Assembly (NCBI RefSeq): GCF_902806685.2
Contig: NC_048545.1
Coordinates: 9,349,852 to 9,413,851 of the forward strand
Reading direction: 5' to 3'
From: Maniola hyperantus
Lineage: Eukaryota; Arthropoda; Insecta; Lepidoptera; Nymphalidae
Length of the DNA stretch: 64,000 nucleotides
Shown here: piece after piece, positions 13,037 through 25,340 of the stretch
How positions within the stretch are numbered: the first letter of the stretch is position 1
Layout of the letters: each line of letters opens with the position of its first letter
The notes under the pieces: generated by a model
The model's database searches: none
What the model was told of the DNA's origin: nothing
What the model saw: only the letters and a program-made list of their open reading frames with translations
Translations under genes and position numbers: made by a program

Positions 13037-13691
13037 CCAGTAATAGGTTGGTAAGTATAATCCAATTAGTATTTTTTTCGACGAGTAGGTAAAGTTTTCA
13101 CTTTTCCCTTTGGAAATTTACCTACGTACCTAAACATCATGTATGAAATAATATTACTTATATCGTATTTTGGTGACCGGTTTGTAAACATATTCTAAAT
13201 ACCAAAGTTCTGAAAGGAAGGAATGTTAGAATGTAGCGGGGACCATATATCTTTATGTTCATTTCCCTGTAACGAGCTTTCCCGTAACTTCACTTGATTC
13301 ACTGGGACAAAATTGCCGAACTAGTTATTTGTAACGTACAAGGTCAAATTTGTACGCAATTCACAGCCAAATTGCCGGAATATGGAAATGCTATCTTCAT
13401 AGTTGTTTGGCATCTGATCTAGAGACCTATTTACGTTGTTCGTATTATAGGAATATTCATTTCGGCAATTTGTTTTGATAAAACTAGGTAAAGTACAAAA
13501 ATTCTAATAAAAAAAACTGTCTTCAAAAATAGATAGGTAAGTATAAAATCTTCATACTTTGAGGTTTTTCATAAATAGAAGATGGCGTCTAAAAGGTACA
13601 AAACATAATATTTATAACGCCTTGTAAGCTTACTCAACACTGAGATTCTGTACTAATAACGTTTGACAGGTTATCAAAGCATGAGCTATAA

Positions 13692-14172
13692 CCAGCGATG
13701 TAAATGTTCCACTAGATGGGGCGCTTCATAGTAACATGTTCCAACTTCCAACAAGAACATCGGTGTCCGCACTCCTGTCAATCGTATCCGCTTACCAGTG
13801 CCTGTCCACTGAAGCGGATGTGATGTGATGAGCAGACCAATCAGATTGTCGGTAATAACGTGATAATTTTATTCTGTCGTCTGACAATATTCTGATTGGT
13901 CAACTATACACATCTCCGCTCCGATCCGCTTCAGTGGACAGGCACCCTTAGCCGCAGTTCATTTCTACGAACATAAGTAGCTAAGTTAGAAAAGACTATA
14001 GGTACTAAAGCTACCTTTGTGAATAATAGTTACAAGTTATCGCGCAAGTTTAATTTTTACAAACAGACTGCGTCTATGGGGATTATGATTGACAGGAGTG
14101 TGGACACCGATATTCGTTGGTACATGTTGTTACTATGAAGCGCCTCATCTAGTGGAATATTTGTGTCGCTGG
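13692..14172. mobile_element. Foldback element with a nested MITE
   Basis: Outer arms: left 'CAGCGATGTAAATGTTCCAC', 'TTCATAGTAACATGTTCCAA' and 'GTGTCCGCACTCCTGTCAAT'; right 'ATTGACAGGAGTGTGGACAC', 'GTACATGTTGTTACTATGAA' and 'TCTAGTGGAATATTTGTGTC'. A MITE (13797-13945) sits inside, close to the left arm. The second copy is at 24516-25060. Confidence 0.8.
13797..13945. mobile_element. MITE nested in the foldback element
   Basis: TIRs 'GTGCCTGTCCACTGAAGCGG' and 'CCGCTTCAGTGGACAGGCAC', about 20 bp and near perfect, plus inner inverted repeats 'GACCAATCAGATTGTC' and 'GACAATATTCTGATTGGTC'. About 149 bp with no ORF. Confidence 0.8.
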
Positions 14173-14476
14173 CTATAAATAACTGAACAAAGCCCACACA
14201 CTGGTCGCGCTAAACCAGAGCTAAACCTGCTCTTATTTGTAGTGCTGCATACAAGTGCACTCCCACGGTGTATCTGGTAGATTAGTCACGCTCCGGAACA
14301 GCAGGCTGCTAATGTTTATTTATTTATTTATGGATTTACAGTATCTAGATCGGACCCAATACTTTTATGAGAGCTTTAAGCTTTGGCTAGGTTCTAAAAG
14401 TATGAGTAGGTAGTACCTACAGCTATTGAATCACGTGTGCAATAGCAATCAATCTCTATAATAATTATATTTCAAT

Positions 14477-14668
14477 ACAGGATGTAACCAGAACGCTAGC
14501 AAAAACTTAGCGTAATTGTTATACTACCTAAACACAATTGAATACCCATAGTAGCCTCATTTTGTAGTTTTATTTTAGTGATTTGGTATTTTTCAAACCC
14601 GAAATGTTTAGCGTGAAAAAGCAACGTTCGTTGACCGTTTGACCTCTCAGTCAGATGTTTTATTTGCA
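14477..14668 (+). mobile_element. Partial copy of the TIR element seen at 24624
   Basis: 'ACAGGATGTAACCAGAACGC', 'GTGATTTGGTATTTTTCAAA' and 'CAGTCAGATGTTTTATTTGC' match in order. The right TIR is missing or decayed, and the GC-rich inner palindrome is deleted. Confidence 0.7.
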
Positions 14669-15537
14669 ATATATCGTAAACTTTTACAAAGTTAAGTTAA
14701 AAAATCGCGTTTTTTTCGTGATATCATAATATCAGTGATCAGGCTTTACGTACATTTTCTATTTATATTTACGTCCTATCACTTTTTCGGTTTATTTTGA
14801 CAGGTTGCATAAGTAACGACTGCGATTTGATATCTTTTGAATGTTGAAGCTCGACCACCCATCCAGTTATCAACTTTGCTCAATGTTTCATCAGGCTCAA
14901 TCAACGAATATCCTATTACTATTAGGTACCTTTATCATGCTGTCACCACAAAGCCCCTCTACCCTCAAATAGAGAAATTATGTACACCTTGATTAAATTG
15001 AATAAATAATAAATTATGTATGCAGATCTAAATTAAATGAATACATAACGCCCTACACACTTGCTATCGCCATTGTTAAGAACAAGTTTATTCACGAGAT
15101 CAGTCCAGATTTGCGAGGCAGTAGGCACGCCCATAAATCACATAAGCTGTGATTCTATCGTCCCACACGGCCTCAAATGCCTTAAATTAGAGTCGAATTC
15201 AATACAAATTGATGTCTATATCTAATTCCGTTTGTGTGATAAATTACATCGCATAGATTAAAACGATAGCTGTGATAAATGCAAAACTATGGAATTTCAT
15301 AATGTTAGAGGTCAAATAATTGAGAAATTATGCGCAACACTTCAAATTATAAATAACCAGTAAAATCTCATTATCATATTTTATGGGTACCTACCTACTT
15401 TCTTTTCACAATAATTATCTATTTCTCTCCTTCGTATTCATTATTGCTAAGGGTCGTGACCCTACCCATTAATCGCATAATCTTAGGGTTTTCTTAGAAT
15501 AATAATGCACTGGACTCCAAAATCCATCGACATACTT

Positions 15538-15701
15538 TTAGTCCACGATAGATCGAGATGGTAATCGGGGCATGAGGTGAAGGGACGCCCCGCACAGCCG
15601 CACGTCACCCACGCTCGCCCGCACTGGATTAGCGTGGAGACTGTGCGGGTGTGCGTGGGGTTCCCTCCCCGATTGTTATCCCGACCTGTCGCATACTATA
15701 G
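15538..15701 (+). mobile_element. GC-rich foldback MITE, copy 2
   Basis: Same family and orientation as at 5831. Left end 'GATCGAGATGGTAATCGGGG', inner 'CCGCACGTCACCCACGCTCG', right end 'CCGACCTGTCGCATACTATA'. The left terminus is the more decayed. Confidence 0.78.
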
Positions 15702-16098
15702 TTAAAACTTAAAATTGATATTTTTTGGAACAGGAAAAACGATTATAAAATAAACAGAATATTTTTGTTTCGCGTCACACAGGATCAAAATGTTAAGCCA
15801 CCTTAATGAAATACAATTTGAACGGAGAACATTACTCTTCCCGTTTCGCCTTAATTATTCCTTTATTAATGACGACACGACGTCACAGTTTCATATTCAT
15901 CACGTTTACGTCGCTATTAAGGCGCCGGCAGACGTTTAGATTTACGGCCCGCCCTGTTTCCACTATTTGCATAGTAATTTTCACTTATGAATAGGTATTA
16001 GGGCGTTATTGCACTTATAAATATTTACGCCTAACCTGTATCAAGTGGGTGGAGCGTAGTGCGGTTAGGGCTCGAAATGCGGACTATATTTCCACTGG

Positions 16099-16457
16099 TT
16101 TTACAAACGATCCTGTAATCTTTCAAAAACTCCAGAATCGCAGTTCCGGAGGTGCCCTTAGCACATATCTTCCTGTCAAACGATGACAGCTGGAATGCTT
16201 TGATGATTCCAGGAAGCGTTAAGTGATTGATCACTTATGAATAGGTATCTTAAACTCGCTCCGCTTTAATTCAGTAATCGAAACTCCGGTAATATTCGCT
16301 ACAACTACGGTTTTACAAACAATCCTGTAATCTTTGGAAACTCCAGAGTTACACCAAAATCAGAGTTCCGGAGTTCAAGCCCTTAGCACCTCTCTTCCTG
16401 TCAAACGATGACAGCTGGAATGCTTTGATGATTCCAGGAAGCGTATGAGTGATTGAT
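16099..16457 (+). repeat. Local duplication of a roughly 140-bp block
   Basis: 16099-16231 and 16311-16457 share 'TTTTACAAACGATCCTGTAA', 'CTTCCTGTCAAACGATGACA', 'GCTGGAATGCTTTGATGATT' and CCAGGAAGCGT. The block between them is not duplicated. 'CACTTATGAATAGGTAT' also occurs on both sides (15982 and 16232). Confidence 0.85.
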
Positions 16458-16847
16458 GTAATTCGCCATAATGAACATTTTGTATAGGCCAATGCAGTTT
16501 ATTACAGCACAATGCCGAGATCGCATAGAGCTTCTAAATTGCTTTGATGATTTCACAATGTTCTATTGCTGGTTAGCTCATACTCCAAAAGAACCTAGCT
16601 AACTCGATAACAAATTTATTTATTTTTATTTATTTAAACGACTTTATTGTTAACAAAATTACAGGGAGTAAGAATACAGGATACACTTAAAAAAAACAAA
16701 GGGTGACCTTTTCCAAAGAAATCCATTCCATGCAACCCATTCTACAGAACTTATCAAATTCTAATTCTAAATTAAAAATTCAAATTTCTTGAGTTTCTTT
16801 ACTGAATTTTTTTGATTTTTACTTTAAAAAGTAGAGGATACTTGGAA

Positions 16848-16938
16848 TTACCATTTTTTATCCCGGAAAATCAAACAGTTCCCAAGGGATATTGAAAAAT
16901 GTAAATCAACGCGGACGAAGTCGCAGGCATCAGCTAGT
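16848..16938 (-). mobile_element. Helitron-like repeat fragment
   Basis: 'CCATTTTTTATCCCGGAAAA', 'ACGCGGACGAAGTCGCAGGC' and 'ATCAGCTAGT' are the inverted start of the family at 12592. Confidence 0.7.
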
Positions 16939-17056
16939 ACAAAAATAAAGTCAACACATGCATACAACAAACGAACTATACAAACAGTAGGTACAAAGCT
17001 GACATACCTACGATTTAAATTTTTAACGAGCAGAATATTTTAGCTGTACATTTGCA

Positions 17057-17220
17057 TTGTTCGCGACAGGACGAGATGGCAATGGGGTAATGAGGCGGGG
17101 GAACGTCTCGAACACCCGCACGTCACCCGCGCATCATCCGCATCGGGTTAACGCGGGGTCTGTGCAGTTGTGCGGGGCGTTCCCTCCCCGATTGCCATTT
17201 CGACCTGTTGCGTACTATGT
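17057..17220 (+). mobile_element. GC-rich foldback MITE, copy 3
   Basis: Same family: 'TCGCGACAGGACGAGATGGC', 'CCCGCACGTCACCCGCGCAT', 'CGATTGCCATTTCGACCTGT', then TGCGTACTAT. Confidence 0.78.
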
Positions 17221-17519
17221 ATGTGTTGAAAAAATGAAATGCATATTTATGTATTCATTTTTTTCTAAACATCAATAGAATTGCAAATTGCCTTTTATAA
17301 AATGCAGTGTACTTTGTGGTGTTTTAGTGCTTTATTTTGAGTCCTAAGTATGAAGTAAATTAAGTATGAAATTGGAATTAGCCTTTCGTAAGGAAAATTT
17401 AACAAAAAGGTAAAACTTTTAAAAAGAGCTTAATTTTCTTCATGAACTTGGCTTGTTTTATAGCAACGCTGTTGATTAAGTGGTAAAAAGCCTCAACCTT
17501 TTTTGTGTGTTGTTTCGGA

Positions 17520-17665
17520 TTGACTATGCTGCGTCGGCCCTACTGGCCGCTACAGCGTCACCGGGGGGGTTGGCGAGCGCGAAGCTCCCCCTAGGGCTCG
17601 AAGAAATAATTCGAGAGGTCGGGGGGCAACGTCCTCTTAAGGGCGCCTCCTGTGAGGCTCGGACC
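17520..17665. other. Isolated GC-rich block, probably repeat-derived
   Basis: A GC-rich stretch (such as GTCACCGGGGGGGTTGGCGA and AAGCTCCCCCTAGGGCTCGA) in otherwise AT-rich sequence, inside a 64-codon frame (17480-17674) with Ala, Gly and Ser runs. It sits directly next to the SINE at 17719. It looks like a piece of a larger mobile element, but I do not recognise the family. Confidence 0.45.
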
Positions 17666-17718
17666 ACGACTTAGGATGACGTAAGCCTCAACCAAAGCTT
17701 CTTACCAATATTAGATCT

Positions 17719-18005
17719 CATCATCATCATCATGATCAACCCATTACCGGCCCACTACTGAGCACGGGTCTCCTCTCATAGTGCTCATAGCAGGGTTTCG
17801 GCCATAGTCTACCACGCTGACCAAATGCGGATTCTTAGACTTTTGAGAACATTATGAAGAACTTTGAGGCATGAAGGTTTCCTCACGATGTTTTCCTTCA
17901 CCATTAAATCGCACATAACTCAGAAAAGTTAGATGCGTACCCGGGATCGAATGCCATACCTGCTGAATAGGAGGCGTACTTCTTAACTGCTAGACTATCA
18001 CGGCT
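17719..18005 (-). mobile_element. tRNA-derived SINE, near full length
   Basis: On the minus strand the head 'AGCCGTGATAGTCTAGCAGTTAAGAAGTACGC' region carries a box-A-like segment, followed by a box-B-like 'GGCATTCGATCCCGGGTACG'. The body holds the 'CGTGAGGAAACCTTCATGCC' block and the element ends in GATGATGATGATGAG. Same family as at 42236, 49788, 57384 and 31490. The tail matches that of the RTE-like LINE, suggesting LINE-driven mobilisation. Confidence 0.8.
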
Positions 18006-18844
18006 CTACTATACTAAAATTTTCTCTACTATTAAATAAACTCTATTCTTCCACTTTCGAGTTGTTGCTTCATCCAATAGGAAATGTAGGTAGGTAAGTT
18101 ATCATCATTTATGACATGACCTCCAAACTTTCGGCCACTAGCTTAACAATATATTTTCAGAGCCAATTTATCATTCCATTCTTCCTTTTCCGTCAATCAC
18201 TGTCAAGTTTATACACGCATCGCAAAATTCACACTCTTTTTTTACAAGCAATGCTTTTACAGTGATATGATATGACATGGGAATTAAATATTCATTTCAA
18301 TAAACAAGTGAACAAAAGAGCTAAAAGCCGTAACAAATGCGCCTGTCGACAGATACAACCATTTTAATGATTTGTTACGCTCAGTCAGTCGACGCGTTTA
18401 TTAATTTACATTTGCACTTATGTGGATAAAAATGGCATAATGACCATAATTTATTGGTTAACTGGGGGCGGTTTGACCCAGAATTCCACTCAATATATTT
18501 GACAGTTATGCAACGATAACATAAGTTGGTAAATGGATGGACGCTAAAAGTTTTGCAAGGACATTTACACATTTTACAAAATTTATTGTAATATTTTCAA
18601 TAAAAAAAACTTTTTGATTTCCCAAGATAATTTTTTTAATGTTCATGTTTATTTTTCTTTCATGTTTGCCTCCTGTTTCTGTGTAAAGTTTTGACAAAAT
18701 TGTTCAACGGTTGAGCCTAGTTGATAAGGTAGCAGTCATTTAAGCAGACACACTTTCACATTTACAGTATTAAAGTTAGTAAGAATTCAAATTATTCTAA
18801 GAAAAAATAAGTAACAAATATTTAAATTGGTTACATTTTATTCA

Positions 18845-19027
18845 ATAAATTAAATTAAATCTAAAAACTTATTGAAATCACCGCAGTGAGGAATTGTACC
18901 CAGATGCTGGCAGCATCACCCCTTTGGATGGCCAAACAAATTCTCTGGCCAAGGTAGCTGCCAGCTCTTGGATCCCTGGTAGACTCGATAACAGTTTTTT
19001 TTCTCTCTCTTCAAGAAGAGCTTGGAA
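18845..19027 (-). mobile_element. Second, decayed copy of the same retroelement 3' end
   Basis: Close in sequence to 2735-2905: both hold the 'ATTGTACCCAGATGCTGGCAG' region (18896 onward) and 'CCCCTTTGGATGGCCAAAC', and both have the same AT-rich tail on their low-coordinate side. The frame is broken by small indels. It is shorter than the copy at 2730-3090. Confidence 0.75.
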
Positions 19028-19861
19028 ATAAATATTTAAATTCTAAAATTAAAATTAGCTGTGAACGTCGTGGGCACTAAAATAAAATTACAGCCTGAAA
19101 GCAGCCAATTTCCATAAACAACTCACTATTCAAATTCGTAACAGTTCAAGTAATCCACAATTCAAGAAAATATACATAGCAATGTAGTCGGGCTAGTAAT
19201 TATTGGACTGGCAACACGAACGTCCATAATCACTATTTGTAGCTGATAGGTTTAAAACGTTAATACTAAGTTCTCGCTATCAAAGTAGGCATTGGCGCCA
19301 CCGCCCACGATCCACGTCTCGGCCCAGCGCGATTGCAAGACCTATTACCACGCAAACCGCTATAAGAGTATTTTCGAACCAACCCACTGATAAACAGAAC
19401 GCGTGTAAATACACTAATAAATAATCTTCGATCGAAATCACGACCTTTTGGACTCACACATTGGATTTCAGCACAGTTTTTGGGCTGTTTTACTTAAAAA
19501 TCAGTTCAAGTTTTATTCAGTGATCGAAATTATGAACTTTGAATTTTATTAGATTTAGGTCGTTTGGCTTGGTTCATGTTCAGATTTGTAGTGGGCTAAA
19601 AACGCGGATTAAAGAAATAAGTATTCTGATCAGAAGTGTAATTTCACCGTTTTGTTGGCCAGCTTCTTAATAATTATGATGTATTGGACCGTATCCTTTT
19701 CCCAGGGTTCATCTTTGTAAGGAGGTAGTGCCATCACCGTCCAAGATCCTCGGTGGAAAACAGCGCCAGCGAAATAATATGTTATTCCTTTTTATAAAAA
19801 AAAGAGCAACTGCTGAATTTCTTGCTGGTCCTCTTAGTTTATGGAAAAGAGTACAGAAAAT

Positions 19862-19905
19862 CCGGGTGAAGTTAGAGCACAAACTTTTGTGCCCTAACTT
19901 CAACC
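19862..19905. repeat. Short imperfect hairpin
   Basis: GGGTGAAGTTAGAGCACAAA faces TTTGTGCCCTAACTTCAACC, with a short loop, one mismatch and one bulge. The stem is about 20 bp. There is no nearby long arm, so it is shorter than a typical miRNA precursor. Confidence 0.75.
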
Positions 19906-20406
19906 CAATTTTACTTGCGTTGTATAACATACACACTCCTCGCTGCCAATATGACCATATCTTTAGAGGTAATGTTTACGTCTCTAACCCCGAACCTGTC
20001 GCTCTTGCGTGGGAAGATACTCATAGGCTTTTAATTTTCAACACCCGCTTATCAAGAATTATGGAAAGATAACCAGCAACTATTTAGATCTAAAACATAA
20101 GTGCATTTAATGGGTTAAAGGATTGAATATAAATGATACAAGCATCTCTTCATCTGCTTAGTTTATGGAACGAGAATATGAAATAGATAGCTACACGCTT
20201 TCTACTATCAGATACAGGTTTGTATGATATCATTTACAAATAATTTATTGGGTAATATTTAGCTAGTAAGTGCTCGTCATGTAAATAGCAAGTCTGTTAC
20301 AAAGTAGGATGTGTAAATCGTTAGTACTCATATTCAAGGAAATTTTTACCTTCGCAATATAAACAAACACTCAATACTCTTTTTAATACCTTTTAAGGTT
20401 TATCAG

Positions 20407-20637
20407 GCGGATCCCGTCGTGGGCCCGCGACTTGGTAGGCGTGGAATTAGGTTTTTTAAAAATCCCGTCGGAACTCATTGATTTTCCGGGATAAAAAATA
20501 GCCTATGTCACTCTCCAGGTCTTTATCTACACCCATACCCATGCAAAAAATTACGTCAATCCGTTGCACCGTTGCAACGGGATTTAAGGACAAGCTAACA
20601 AACAAACACACTTTCGCATTTATAATAAGGGTACTGA
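20407..20637 (+). mobile_element. Helitron-like repeat
   Basis: 'GTGGGCCCGCGACTTGGTAG', 'TTGATTTTCCGGGATAAAAA', 'TAGCCTATGTCACTCTCCAG' and 'ACAAACAAACACACTTTCGC', ending TTTATAATAAGGGTA. Confidence 0.75.
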
Positions 20638-22216
20638 TTTGTGGTATTTATGTCATAACTTAGTCATATTGATAATGAAAGTTTCATGCAAGTTCTATTG
20701 AATGACGATCTCAAAACAGTCCAAGCTGACCAATCTGTGATAAAATTAAATAATTATATTTTTGTCTTCAATTAGTCAAAGATAATAAACTCTGAACCAG
20801 ATCTCCTTATGGGATCAACCGCACAAGTTTTCATATTGTGCTTCCATATAAAAAACAGATCTGAAAAATTCATTTTTTACCATCTATTCAAATGAATTCA
20901 AAACCCGTCACTGCTAAATAAATAAGATTACCTTATATGCAATTTTCAGAATTTATCACAACTAGCGAAAACTCACAACGATTTTGCTAAACCGTACACA
21001 ACTTCATCTATCTCCACTGTACGTTCGATAATTCCAATAATTTCCCGATGATTGGGCTTTCAACTGAGAAATCTAAATATAAACAGTCGTATTCTATCTA
21101 AATAGCACACATTAAATATCGGTTGCTCTGCCTAAATCACGCTGACGGGAACTATTAATCTTCAGAGTAGAATGCTTGTCGTTAGTCCAGCAATAAAGAG
21201 ATAACAAATAAATCAAACAGCTATAAATATAACTGGATGAGCGATCAGTCTCAGAACTGTCCGATCCCGTAGAATTTTACGGAACTTTTATGGAACTAGC
21301 ATGGAACTTAACGGAGTAAAAATAAATATAAAAACAGGGGCCCAGTTGTAAATTATGTTAACTATCGTGTAGCAGTTAAAATTTTATTTTGTTGCTAGAT
21401 AGGTCTTTTTGCGTTTTGTTCTTTTACTTGTCGCTTTGGTGTCGTTTTTCCTCGCTATAAAGTTTTACCATACATAACTAGCTGACCCATCCTAGTTTTT
21501 TTTAGATTCCATTTTTAGTGGGAGTCTACAGCAGCGTGACAGAGAAAACTAACGTGTAAAATCTCAAGTTTCTAGACCCAGTGATATTTCAGCCTGTCTA
21601 TTTATATTTTCATATTAAATATAGTTTAATCATTTAATAGGTTGAAACGATTTTTGAATAAGCTTAAGTCCTAAGCTTAAAGCTTACCTAAGTAATTTTT
21701 AAAAAGCTTTAATAAACAATCAATAATCACATATTATAGAAGCCTTTCAAATTCAGTACGTAATTATAAATTTATTCACAGCAAATTTCATTAAATCACT
21801 ATAAAACACCCATCTAGCTTCAATAATTCATCTTCATTATCAGAATCATAAATAGCTATTTACAGACTATTCATCCGACGAACTAAACCAAAATTTTAAA
21901 CCTTTTAACGAAGCCTATCATTACCTCTTTGGAACATCGCTAACCGTTGAAGGTTCCATTCAAAGAACGAAAGTTGATAAGATTGCACAATTGGTCGTTC
22001 CCAAGACCTTACCATTACGAAATTCGTGCTATCTGTGCTACTTTTTCAACAATTAGAATATTCGTTACGCGTTCAGGGATCCATTTAAAATGGACCTATG
22101 GCTACTACGATCAAGATGGTAGATATCATAGATTGTATCGATAGGTACTTACTGATCGTAAAAGCGACTTACTCGATCTATTTATTTTTAACCTTCTCTT
22201 AGATTTATATTTTTAC

Positions 22217-22400
22217 TAGCTGATGCTCGTGACTTCGTCCGCGTAGCTTTAGGTTTTATTAATCCCATGGAAACTCTTTGATTTTCCGAGATAAAAAGTA
22301 GCATATGTCACTCGCCAGGTCCTTAATTATACCCATGCAAAAATCACGTCGATCCGTTGCGAGGTAATGAAGGACAAACCAATGAACCAACGAACTAACA
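22217..22400 (+). mobile_element. Helitron-like repeat
   Basis: 'CTAGCTGATGCTCGTGACTT' then CGTCCGCG, 'TGATTTTCCGAGATAAAAAG', 'TCACTCGCCAGGTCCTTAAT'. Older and more diverged than the copy at 20407. Confidence 0.7.
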
Positions 22401-22750
22401 TATTTATGATATGGGTAGTGATGTGTATTAGTTATCGGAAAAACAAGGAAGTATTTTTCTCATACAAATTCCCGACTCTTATTTGCGTATCCATAGGGCT
22501 TGTGGAATATAATACATATTATTATGGAATCGATAGGTGTATATGATACTACCTAACTCATGATGGCATTTAAGTAGGTACTTACTATGAGATTGACAAA
22601 AAAAACATGCCAGGCAGTTGAAATCTATCCTTAACAGACAGCTTTTATTGCTTTTTTTTACAGTAGCTCGAATTAAACTCTTGTATTTACATTGCTCTAC
22701 CATTGTGTAGGTATAGTCTGCGTCAATAACCTCACTATGATATTAATTAC

Positions 22751-22935
22751 TTACCAGATGATGTCCGCGATTTGGTCCGCGTGATGTAGATTTTTTATAA
22801 ATCCCGCGGAACTCTTTGATTTTCCCTGATATAAAGTAGCCTAGATGTGTTAATTTTAGGTATAAACTATTTCCATTCCAATATAGCCAAATCAGTCCAG
22901 TCATGGCGTTACAAATATCCAAACATCTAAACATT
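22751..22935 (+). mobile_element. Helitron-like repeat, degraded
   Basis: 'TTACCAGATGATGTCCGCGA' and 'TTTGATTTTCCCTGATATAA', followed by 'TAGCCTAGATGTGTTAATTT' and 'AAATCAGTCCAGTCATGGCG', similar to related repeats. Confidence 0.6.
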
Positions 22936-24515
22936 CATTAATTAGGAAATTAGAATGAACGACCCAAAAATTCTTGTAAAATAATTACTCGAATAAAGAA
23001 AATTTTACCATTTGAGTTTAAGTATAGATAACTATAAATAATGGGTACTTACACGGCCTACATCTAATTAAGATTTAAAAACAAAATTCTAAGGAAATTT
23101 CTGTCTATGAAAACTTTTGGTTAAAAAATTTGTATTTTCTAGACCTTGCTCTAAATAAGAGTTCAACTTAGATATGCGGAAAATTTCTTGCAGATATTAA
23201 TGTAATTAAATATCTTGGCAGCTCTCATATGATTTGTATAACGTACCTATATATCTTCTGGTTCCACTGTACGAGAATGATCACAGGCATAAATCGCCGG
23301 CGACAGAGTGCTCGTAGCTTGATTTTATTTTTTGTTACTTCTTTTTCCCATCAATATGCGAGACTCTAGATTTGTTTACAACAAAATGAATATCGCGTTG
23401 GTTTCATTTTGTAAAGTACTTAATAGTAATAATGGCAACTGTTAACTATTATTCATTTGTCATGTAACATAATAAATCAATTAAATTGTCACATACGTAA
23501 CACCACAGATAGATTTTAGAGGCCGCTCTCTCATGCCGATGAAATTTTTGATTTCATTTTTTTGAATTGATTTTTTTTGGTTTAGAGTCTTGCCATCCGA
23601 TTTTACATTCAGGGTAGCTCTTATTTGAGTCGCGGTTTAGTTATCTTCGGAAAATTTGTATAATTTGAAACTGGTTATTCGAATAAAATGTATCGTAATT
23701 TGTAGATAGCTTTTAATTTGTTATGTAATGTATGTATTGAACATAACAATTAGTTTGGGTCAATTATTTTATTAGTTTCAATGAATTGCACCGCGTAATC
23801 ACTAATTAGTTGTGTCCAAACGATTGTGCGGTTTTGTATGGAACGAATTCATTCGAAACATTTGCTCAAATATTAATTTGTTTTGTTTTTGATTCCGCTA
23901 TTGATTCTCGCGGATAATTGTTAATTGTTATTGTTGTACATGGACCGGTTGAATCGAAATTGTATTTATGGGCATAGTTTGTTGTTAAATTACTGCTATC
24001 GGAAAATTAAATTTAGTCAAATCACTTAGAGATTTAGGAAAGGACGTAGGTATTTCTAAAATAAGTTGGTGCTTATCAATCATCGATATAGAACAATGAA
24101 CTTATTGTTCTACATATTTCTCAAACTCAAGTAAGTATAGGTACCTGCTTAACTAGGCTATTATCAGCTCCTTCTTAGACTAGCCTATTAGCATTAGAAA
24201 TAATTTGAGATCATAAGAATTCATAAAACTTCTTACGTAAAACAGCGTACTAGGCAGGTATTACAGTATCATAGAAATTGCATTAGAGACTCAAGCACCT
24301 ACTATTTATTGATATTGTCGATTTTTATTTTGCAATCAGCATTTCTACGACGCTTTGCTATCAACCGCTCAATTTGAAACGCACTTCTGATATTCTCGTT
24401 ATGGAGGAACAAACACACATTAAAATGTAAATAGGAAGAAATTTAAATATTATTTTGTTTGCATAGAATCAAATAAGCAAAGCAAGTCGAACAAGTTACG
24501 GTAGTCGCACAGGTA

Positions 24516-25060
24516 CAGCGATATAACTAATGTTCCACTAGATGCGGCACATAGTAAGACGCAATGCGTTTGTAAAAATTAAACTTGCGCGGTAACTCGA
24601 AATCATTTATTCACGTCATCATACAGGGTGTAACCAGATCGCTAGCTAAAACTTAGCGTTATTGTTACACTATCTAAACACAATCCAATACCAATAACCA
24701 CTTGTCTCATTTTGTAATTTTAGTGATTTAGTATTTTTCAAACCCGCAATTTATAGCGTGTAAAACTCGGGTCAATGCCTCACCTACGACGCGGCATTGA
24801 CTCCGAGTGACTTACTTCCGCAACGTACGTTGACCTCTAGCGTCAGTCGGATGTTTTATCCATCACCTGTCTTTGTTTTTGCTAGCGTTCTGGTTACACC
24901 CAGTACATTGAGCAGGCAACTTTAGCACCTACATATAGTCTGTTCTAACTTATCTAGGTATGTCAGTAGGATTGCGATTGACAGGAGTGCGCACACCGAT
25001 GTTCGTTGGAACATGTTGTTACTATGAAGCGCCGCATCTAGTGGAACACTTACATGGCTG
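24516..25060. mobile_element. Second copy of the foldback element, interrupted by a TIR element
   Basis: Left arm 'CAGCGATATAACTAATGTTC' and 'CACTAGATGCGGCACATAGT'; right arm 'GATTGACAGGAGTGCGCACA', 'GGAACATGTTGTTACTATGA' and 'GCATCTAGTGGAACACTTAC'. The left arm is shorter than at 13692, and a 279-bp element lies in the middle. Confidence 0.75.
24624..24902. mobile_element. TIR element nested in the foldback copy
   Basis: TIRs 'CAGGGTGTAACCAGATCGCT' and 'CTAGCGTTCTGGTTACACCC', and an inner palindrome 'GGGTCAATGCCTCACC...GCGGCATTGACTC'. About 279 bp, non-coding. Relatives are at 14477 and 50446. Confidence 0.8.
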
Positions 25061-25340
25061 CATAGGTACCTTCTAACAAGAATTAGAAATCGAAAGTGAT
25101 TTCAAGTGTGGTGTTGACTGTGAAAATACATCAGAAATTCATGACGCGCGTGACTTGCATCGGTTTGCGTTCACGACTAAAGTCACTACTTATAGCTTTT
25201 TTCCACTAAACAAACAGTTCAAAAATAATCAAAACATTAAAGCTGAGGACAGGAAAGTTGTATTATACAAAACGTGATGATTGGAAACTAGCTTTTGCCC
25301 GCGACTTTGTTTTTTTTTGAGAATATTAGCCATGCTAAAT

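Larger units (their letters stand above)
18010..22210. other. Intergenic, no gene seen
   Basis: Contains a retroelement end (18845), a short hairpin (19862) and a Helitron-like copy (20407). The 114-codon frame at 19728-20072 spans the hairpin and has no recognisable domain. Confidence 0.5.

Noticed and set aside
16031..16234. Minus-strand frame MINHLTLPGIIKAFQLSSFD
   Set aside because: The neighbouring duplicate of the block does not keep the frame, so it is not under protein constraint.
19728..20072. 114-codon plus-strand frame starting MPSPSKILGGKQ
   Set aside because: No domain, opposite frames equally open, spans a hairpin; most likely chance.
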